Shown here one piece after another: positions 11,197-64,000 of a stretch of DNA of 64,000 bases. The DNA is from Alviniconcha marisindica (lineage: Eukaryota > Mollusca > Gastropoda > Provannidae). The notes under the pieces are model-generated. The model worked only from the letters and a program-made list of their open reading frames with translations. It was not told the origin of the DNA and searched no databases. Position 1 is the first letter of the stretch; each line of letters opens with the position of its first letter. The stretch lies in the NCBI GenBank assembly GCA_018857735.1, contig JABMCL010003576.1, positions 351,001 to 415,000 on the forward strand. Reading direction: 5' to 3'. The translations under genes were made by a program, and so were the position numbers.

Positions 11197-12455
11197 ACAT
11201 CAACACTCTATCTGCCCTATTCTCTTCTTCCATAGCATCATTTAAATCTGCCCTCAAGACCCATCTTTTCTCCTCTGGACTCTGAATGCCATGTTTGTGT
11301 GCCTGTGTACAGGCAGCTGTGTGCCATTGGTTTTATGTGTGTGTATGTTGGAAGTGATGAGAAAGATGTTTAATAAAAAGTTGGTGTTTTTATGTAATCA
11401 GCAGGGTTCATTGTTCTCTAGGTTGTGTGTATATTTTTATTGACCTTATTTTGTACTGTGCGCTTCAGGGTCTTCAAATATTCTTTCACATTACATTACA
11501 GTGTCATACTGTCTATCAAGAATGGAGGCAGAATCAAGCAAGTACACCATAAATATCAGTAATGAACACATTGATCCTGGATATTATCGGAAGAAGAGGT
11601 GCAAATCCACTTAATAAAATATTTTATCACAGCATGTGTAAATTTGCGTCAAAATGCCTAACAATTACTCATCTTCTGTGTGCAGCAATTAAAATATTTG
11701 ACAGCACACACCACTTCAATTAAAATCAAGTGACAGCACACATCATCAGACTATGAAATATGATCTTCACCGAGTAGGCTAGTCCAGAAAGGCAAACCGG
11801 AAACTAACTGCTCAAAAAGGAAAGTTGTGGTTGCGAAAATACCTGACAATCCGTTCTAGGAAGAACCGGATTCACTTTTCCTGGGAACAAACCAGATGAA
11901 CTTACTTGATCGGTCGAAACAGATTATATATGATCTACTACTTTATAACTGAGGTTTCACTGTTTGGTGTGTACGTGATAATAATTCATCAAAACACGAC
12001 TGGACACTTCGATACTGAAACGTCGTTGAGCGTGATCCAACTATCAATGTCGTACACGTGTGTAAAACTCGACCGAAATGACGAAACGGTAATGTTATGC
12101 TGAGCCAGACAAGTGTAGGCGGCGCACGCTTACGCAAGCCATGTGATCTGTGACGCATTTCAGCCGATTGTAGGCTAGCGCACTTTTCACATCAATGAGA
12201 TCTTGTCTGCCAGACAGTGTCTACTTGTAATAGTCACCGAGTGTAACACCGACCGAGCTGATCTTCAGTCTGAACCTTCCAAGATTCAGAGGCATACTAT
12301 TTGACCTATATCATCAAAAACTTTTTTGTTTTGTTTTGAGACGGCTATTTTGTCGGCAAATAAAAGCGAAAATAACTCGGTCAAATATTGCCTCACAGTT
12401 TATTCTGTGATTCATTTATCGAGTTAATATACCTGCTGGAATATAGACTCACCAT
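1148..12455 (-). CDS. RAD54L: RAD54 (RAD54L-type) recombination translocase, 5' part, 12 coding exons, C-terminus off the left edge
   Basis: RAD54 is a nuclear SNF2-family dsDNA translocase that works with RAD51 in homology search, D-loop formation and chromatin remodelling. Joining exons 12453-12455, 9728-9838, 9224-9337, 8457-8517, 7560-7698, 6540-6609, 6171-6248, 5081-5128, 4171-4239, 3425-3518, 2231-2355 and 1148-1298 (reverse strand) gives 354 residues with every phase consistent. Visible: an N-terminal RRSQAPSQ like the vertebrate [34 protein letters not shown], Walker A in MADEMGLGKTLQ, SNF2 motif Ia region [21 protein letters not shown], Walker B ICDEGHRLKN and motif [13 protein letters not shown]. 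These match RAD54L better than RAD54B. The helicase C lobe is not in the window. The gene is head to head with DOT1L. Identity is near certain; the least certain part is the ATG-only exon 1. Confidence 0.93.
1299..1500. other. RAD54 intron 11, part next to exon 12
   Basis: Non-repetitive intronic sequence between exon 12 and the ~43-bp array. It includes the exon 12 acceptor with its pyrimidine tract and a T-rich run near 1,400. Nothing else is seen. Confidence 0.6.
1500..2230. repeat. ~43-bp minisatellite in RAD54 intron 11, reaching the exon 11 donor
   Basis: Degenerate at 1,500-1,730 and clear at 1,730-2,230, with roughly a dozen copies of a ~43-bp unit of the type ctcatcacacatgta..cacactgtggtgagcc. 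On the minus strand each unit contains tgtgatgag followed by gtatgg, gcatgg or gtgtgg. That is the genuine exon 11 end and donor, TGTGATGAG|gtatgg. Confidence 0.88.
2231..2355 (-). CDS. RAD54L: RAD54 coding exon 11 (Walker B DE)
   Basis: Two bases plus 41 codons, acceptor tctccag and donor GAG|gtatgg. It encodes [21 protein letters not shown] and GLVICDE. The Walker B Asp-Glu closes the exon and GH follows in exon 12. Both ends lie inside tandem arrays: the acceptor end in a 61-bp array to the right, the donor end in a ~43-bp array to the left. Confidence 0.93.
2356..3010. repeat. 61-bp minisatellite in RAD54 intron 10 that repeats the exon 11 acceptor and exon start
   Basis: Ten copies besides the genuine one, with ccctgttgagtcatgaagta or its variant at about 2403, 2465, 2526, 2587, 2648, 2709, 2770, 2831, 2892 and 2953. 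A decayed copy lies near 3,065. On the minus strand each unit is a pyrimidine-rich acceptor (gtctctccag) followed by GTTACTTCATGACTCAACAG, identical to the exon 11 start. The unit next to the exon is ~72 bp. The right-hand copies differ by several shared substitutions and are probably older. Confidence 0.95.
3010..3424. other. RAD54 intron 10, remaining part
   Basis: Mostly unique AT-rich intron sequence. One decayed repeat copy sits near 3,065-3,120. The phrase aacccctttgttaccaaag occurs near-identically twice (3,030 and 3,150). Confidence 0.5.
3425..3518 (-). CDS. RAD54L: RAD54 coding exon 10
   Basis: Thirty-one codons plus one base, acceptor gtcggcag and donor TGG|gtaagc. It encodes [20 protein letters not shown] and [11 protein letters not shown], aligning with [20 protein letters not shown] of vertebrate RAD54L. 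Confidence 0.94.
3865..4160. repeat. C/T-rich minisatellite in RAD54 intron 9
   Basis: About ten copies of a ~28-bp unit, of the type cccctcccctgtgacccc plus ttctgtat. It starts ~10 bp past the exon 9 donor but does not include that donor. Confidence 0.92.
4171..4239 (-). CDS. RAD54L: RAD54 coding exon 9
   Basis: Twenty-three codons, phase 0/0, acceptor ttttcag and donor AAG|gtgtgt. It encodes [20 protein letters not shown] and LVK, the SNF2 motif Ia region (vertebrate AVVVSPSSLVK). Confidence 0.94.
4498..4519. repeat. Poly-C run of about 22 bases
   Basis: A near-pure C tract in RAD54 intron 8, bounded by agcacc and attta. Such runs are prone to length error in assemblies. Confidence 0.95.
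4690..5010. repeat. ~42-bp minisatellite in RAD54 intron 8 that repeats the exon 8 donor
   Basis: Four clear copies (about 4,823-5,010) of a ~42-bp unit containing catcttactaacagagtcc, plus degenerate A-rich copies from 4,690. On the minus strand the unit is ...GGACTCTGTTA|gtaagatg. The genuine exon 8 end is GGACTTTGTTG|gtaagatg. Confidence 0.88.
5081..5128 (-). CDS. RAD54L: RAD54 coding exon 8 (Walker A GLGKT)
   Basis: A 48-bp exon, phase 0/0, acceptor tttacag and donor TTG|gtaaga. It encodes [16 protein letters not shown] with the ATP-binding Lys and Thr intact. The last ~16 bp plus the donor recur in the array at 4,700-5,010. Confidence 0.93.
5129..6170. other. RAD54 intron 7
   Basis: About 1.04 kb. 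It holds short G runs (5,980-5,990 and 6,050-6,062) and a GT run. No repeat array, RNA gene or credible coding sequence is seen. Two ~100-codon ORFs on opposite strands near 5,450-5,800 look like chance. Confidence 0.5.
6171..6248 (-). CDS. RAD54L: RAD54 coding exon 7 (start of Walker A)
   Basis: Twenty-six codons, phase 0/0, acceptor gtctcag and donor ATG|gtaagt. It encodes [20 protein letters not shown] and then IMADEM. The Walker A motif is split between this exon (ADEM) and exon 8 (GLGKT). Confidence 0.95.
6540..6609 (-). CDS. RAD54L: RAD54 coding exon 6
   Basis: One base plus 23 codons, acceptor atttcag and donor GAG|gtaagc. It encodes [20 protein letters not shown] and QRE, the highly conserved entry to the SNF2 ATPase core. 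Confidence 0.95.
6610..7050. other. RAD54 intron 5, unique part
   Basis: AT-rich intron sequence with no recognisable feature. The tandem array starts near 7,050. Confidence 0.5.
7050..7559. repeat. ~82-bp minisatellite in RAD54 intron 5 starting at the exon 5 donor
   Basis: Six copies, with cacctgttcaaaatgc-type starts at about 7100, 7177, 7259, 7342, 7424 and 7504. The copy next to exon 5 carries the genuine GACCA|gtgagt. The other copies read GACCAGTCAGT, so the donor core GTGAGT became GTCAGT before or during amplification. Confidence 0.9.
7560..7698 (-). CDS. RAD54L: RAD54 coding exon 5
   Basis: 139 bp, entering with two bases of a Gly codon and leaving with CA of a Gln codon. Donor is CCA|gtgagt. 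It encodes [26 protein letters not shown] and LSAHELMK, which align with the vertebrate GSRALGLKRAG, LHDPLEKDALVLY and LSAHDQLK. Its donor marks the start of an ~82-bp intronic tandem array. Confidence 0.92.
7699..8456. other. RAD54 intron 4
   Basis: Intron sequence with a poly-T tract at about 8,306-8,328. A 140-codon plus-strand ORF (7,877-8,299) has no recognisable domain and lies antisense in the intron, so it is not called. Two phrases containing tgtctattgttaatgt are adjacent (8,380-8,415). Confidence 0.5.
8457..8517 (-). CDS. RAD54L: RAD54 coding exon 4
   Basis: Twenty codons plus one base, acceptor ctttttcag and donor AAG|gtgctg. It encodes [20 protein letters not shown], almost identical to the conserved RAD54 motif just before the SNF2 domain. 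Confidence 0.93.
8590..9223. repeat. ~92-100-bp minisatellite in RAD54 intron 3 that repeats the exon 3 end and donor
   Basis: About six intronic copies, each with gatcaaatgttctatgaa and gagaggctggtgatc motifs; the left ones are very decayed. On the minus strand each unit carries ~70 bp of exon 3 followed by the donor. The donor is gtgagt in the copies near 8,835, 9,020 and 9,118 and is lost in the copy near 8,930. Confidence 0.9.
9224..9337 (-). CDS. RAD54L: RAD54 coding exon 3
   Basis: Thirty-eight codons, phase 0/0, acceptor cttttcag and donor CAT|gtgagt. It encodes [20 protein letters not shown] and then a variable linker ending DAMSH. The last ~70 bp of the exon plus the donor are repeated in the neighbouring intronic array at 8,590-9,223. 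Confidence 0.87.
9728..9838 (-). CDS. RAD54L: RAD54 coding exon 2 (N-terminal tail)
   Basis: Thirty-seven codons, phase 0/0, acceptor tttaaag and donor AAG|gttggt. It encodes [23 protein letters not shown] and a basic end, matching the order of the vertebrate RAD54L N-terminus (RRSLAPSQ, then KRK, DDEDW), the region that contacts RAD51. The Met in MGKRK could be an alternative start if exon 1 is misplaced. Confidence 0.88.
9940..9979. repeat. (TA)n microsatellite
   Basis: About 20 uninterrupted TA dinucleotides in RAD54 intron 1. Confidence 0.97.
9980..11100. other. RAD54 intron 1, left part
   Basis: Non-coding sequence with a poly-C run at 10,353-10,363, a G run near 10,627 and a short GT run at 10,530-10,545. 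No coding or RNA feature could be supported. Confidence 0.5.
11111..11194. repeat. Compound (TA)n-(GA)n microsatellite
   Basis: An AT/TA tract at about 11,111-11,141 runs directly into ~26 GA dinucleotides at 11,142-11,194. Confidence 0.97.
11215..11480 (+). mobile_element. Possible 3' remnant of a non-LTR retrotransposon
   Basis: On the plus strand the codons around 11,238-11,276 read [13 protein letters not shown], similar to the SFK..LKTHLF phrase often found at the end of reverse-transcriptase ORFs of invertebrate LINEs. A T-rich 3' region ending in ttttgtactgtgcgcttcag follows. The upstream ORF is broken and no reverse-transcriptase motifs are present. The call rests on one short motif. 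Confidence 0.32.
11481..12452. other. RAD54 intron 1, part next to exon 1
   Basis: AT-rich to 11,880, then more balanced with several CpG-containing words (11,900-12,200). Small ORFs on both strands near 11,900-12,160 have no recognisable similarity. A second good minus-strand donor (ATCAA|gtaagttc, ~11,900) might serve an alternative 5' UTR exon. Confidence 0.45.
12453..12455 (-). CDS. RAD54L: RAD54 coding exon 1: start codon only
   Basis: The RAD54 N-terminal segment starts RRSQ directly at an acceptor (9839/9838), so the initiator Met must come from an upstream exon ending exactly in ATG. The only strong candidate seen on the minus strand between 9,840 and 12,700 is ATG followed by gtgagtct, with A at -3. 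Phase 0 on both sides fits. The 5' UTR would continue upstream into the interval shared with DOT1L. This is inferred from splice logic and not seen in a transcript. Confidence 0.68.
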
Positions 12456-12758
12456 CGTTGATTCTACGCGTGCCAAAGTTACTCAACTAAAGATACAGAA
12501 GGTGTTTTTGTATACAGAATCGAAGAGAGAACACGGAAACCCCGATTTCGAAGGAAGCCGCCATCAACTGGGAGAATCCCCGACACACGTAGCATTGGCC
12601 AATCGTCTAATCGTTTTCGTGCCATGTGACTCAAGCGGCCAACCTCGAGATTTCCGACGCTGAAATTGGGTCACAGGGTGAGAATGGACGGATTCTGAGA
12701 CAAGATCAGTTTGAGAGTTTTGGTTTCAGATGGATGGTGGAAAAGGGGGGAGAAAGTC
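12456..12758. promoter_or_regulatory. Shared bidirectional promoter interval between RAD54 and DOT1L
   Basis: The two start codons face away from each other, 303 bp apart. The interval is richer in CpG words than the flanking introns. It contains the palindrome ATTGGCCAAT at 12,594-12,603, which is a CCAAT/NF-Y core on each strand. It also holds a GCCGCCATC word at 12,557-12,565, whose complement GATGGCGGC resembles a YY1 site. No TATA box was seen. Start sites cannot be read from sequence, so promoter function is inferred from layout and motifs. Confidence 0.72.

Positions 12759-12774
<16 letters not shown>
12730..12774 (+). other. Upstream ORF overlapping the DOT1L start
   Basis: An out-of-frame ATG at 12,730 opens a 14-codon ORF that ends in TGA at 12,772-12,774, past the DOT1L ATG at 12,759. 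A second minimal uORF (ATG near 12,683, four codons) lies just upstream. If the mRNA starts upstream of these, they could lower DOT1L translation or favour re-initiation. Confidence 0.4.

Positions 12775-64000
<51,226 letters not shown>

Noticed and set aside
11943..12158. 71-codon minus-strand ORF near the RAD54 5' end as its first exon
   Set aside because: It ends in a stop before any donor that would join exon 2 in frame; the ATG|gtgagt at 12,453 fits much better.

Overview
This is animal nuclear DNA. It is intron-rich, carries many minisatellites and microsatellites, and holds two recognisable genes with GT..AG exons and no operons. The protein families are universal in animals. The style of the introns, a tRNA-derived SINE, small fold-back elements and tandem repeats in almost every intron suggest a marine invertebrate, most likely a mollusc (perhaps a gastropod). 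That placement is inference, not proof.

Layout: positions 1-12,455 (minus strand) hold the 5' two thirds of RAD54 (RAD54L), the SNF2-family DNA translocase of homologous recombination. Twelve coding exons are visible, from an ATG-only first coding exon at 12,453-12,455 to the exon ending at 1,148. The helicase C-terminal half lies beyond the left edge. Positions 12,759-64,000 (plus strand) hold DOT1L, the histone H3 lysine 79 methyltransferase. Twenty-four coding exons are visible: exons 1-13 encode the complete DOT1 catalytic fold, exons 14-17 a basic nucleosome-binding tail, exons 19-23 a coiled-coil region, and exons 23-24 are two huge low-complexity exons (2.2 kb and >3.6 kb). The reading frame slips near 63,690 and coding continues to the right edge.

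The two genes are head to head, with 303 bp between start codons. This shared interval contains a palindromic CCAAT box that reads as CCAAT on both strands. Both products act in chromatin and DNA double-strand-break biology, so a shared promoter is plausible.

The most unusual pattern is that many tandem arrays are not merely intronic: their units include an exon-intron junction. In RAD54 the donors of exons 3, 5, 8, 11 and 12 and the acceptor of exon 11 each lie at the edge of an array whose units repeat the end of the exon together with the splice site. In DOT1L the same is seen clearly at the acceptor of exon 7 and the donor of exon 17, and partly at the acceptors of exons 18 and 20. DOT1L intron 23 also carries about 20 copies of a near-perfect acceptor motif. 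I found no explanation for this recurrence beyond junction-spanning tandem duplication.

Other intronic content: a ~245-bp fold-back element (two copies), a ~78-bp inverted-repeat-ended element (three copies), a tRNA-derived SINE, three further dispersed repeat families, a possible LINE 3' remnant, and long CA/CAG-rich minisatellites in DOT1L intron 2. No bacterial, phage, CRISPR, rRNA or intact tRNA genes were seen.
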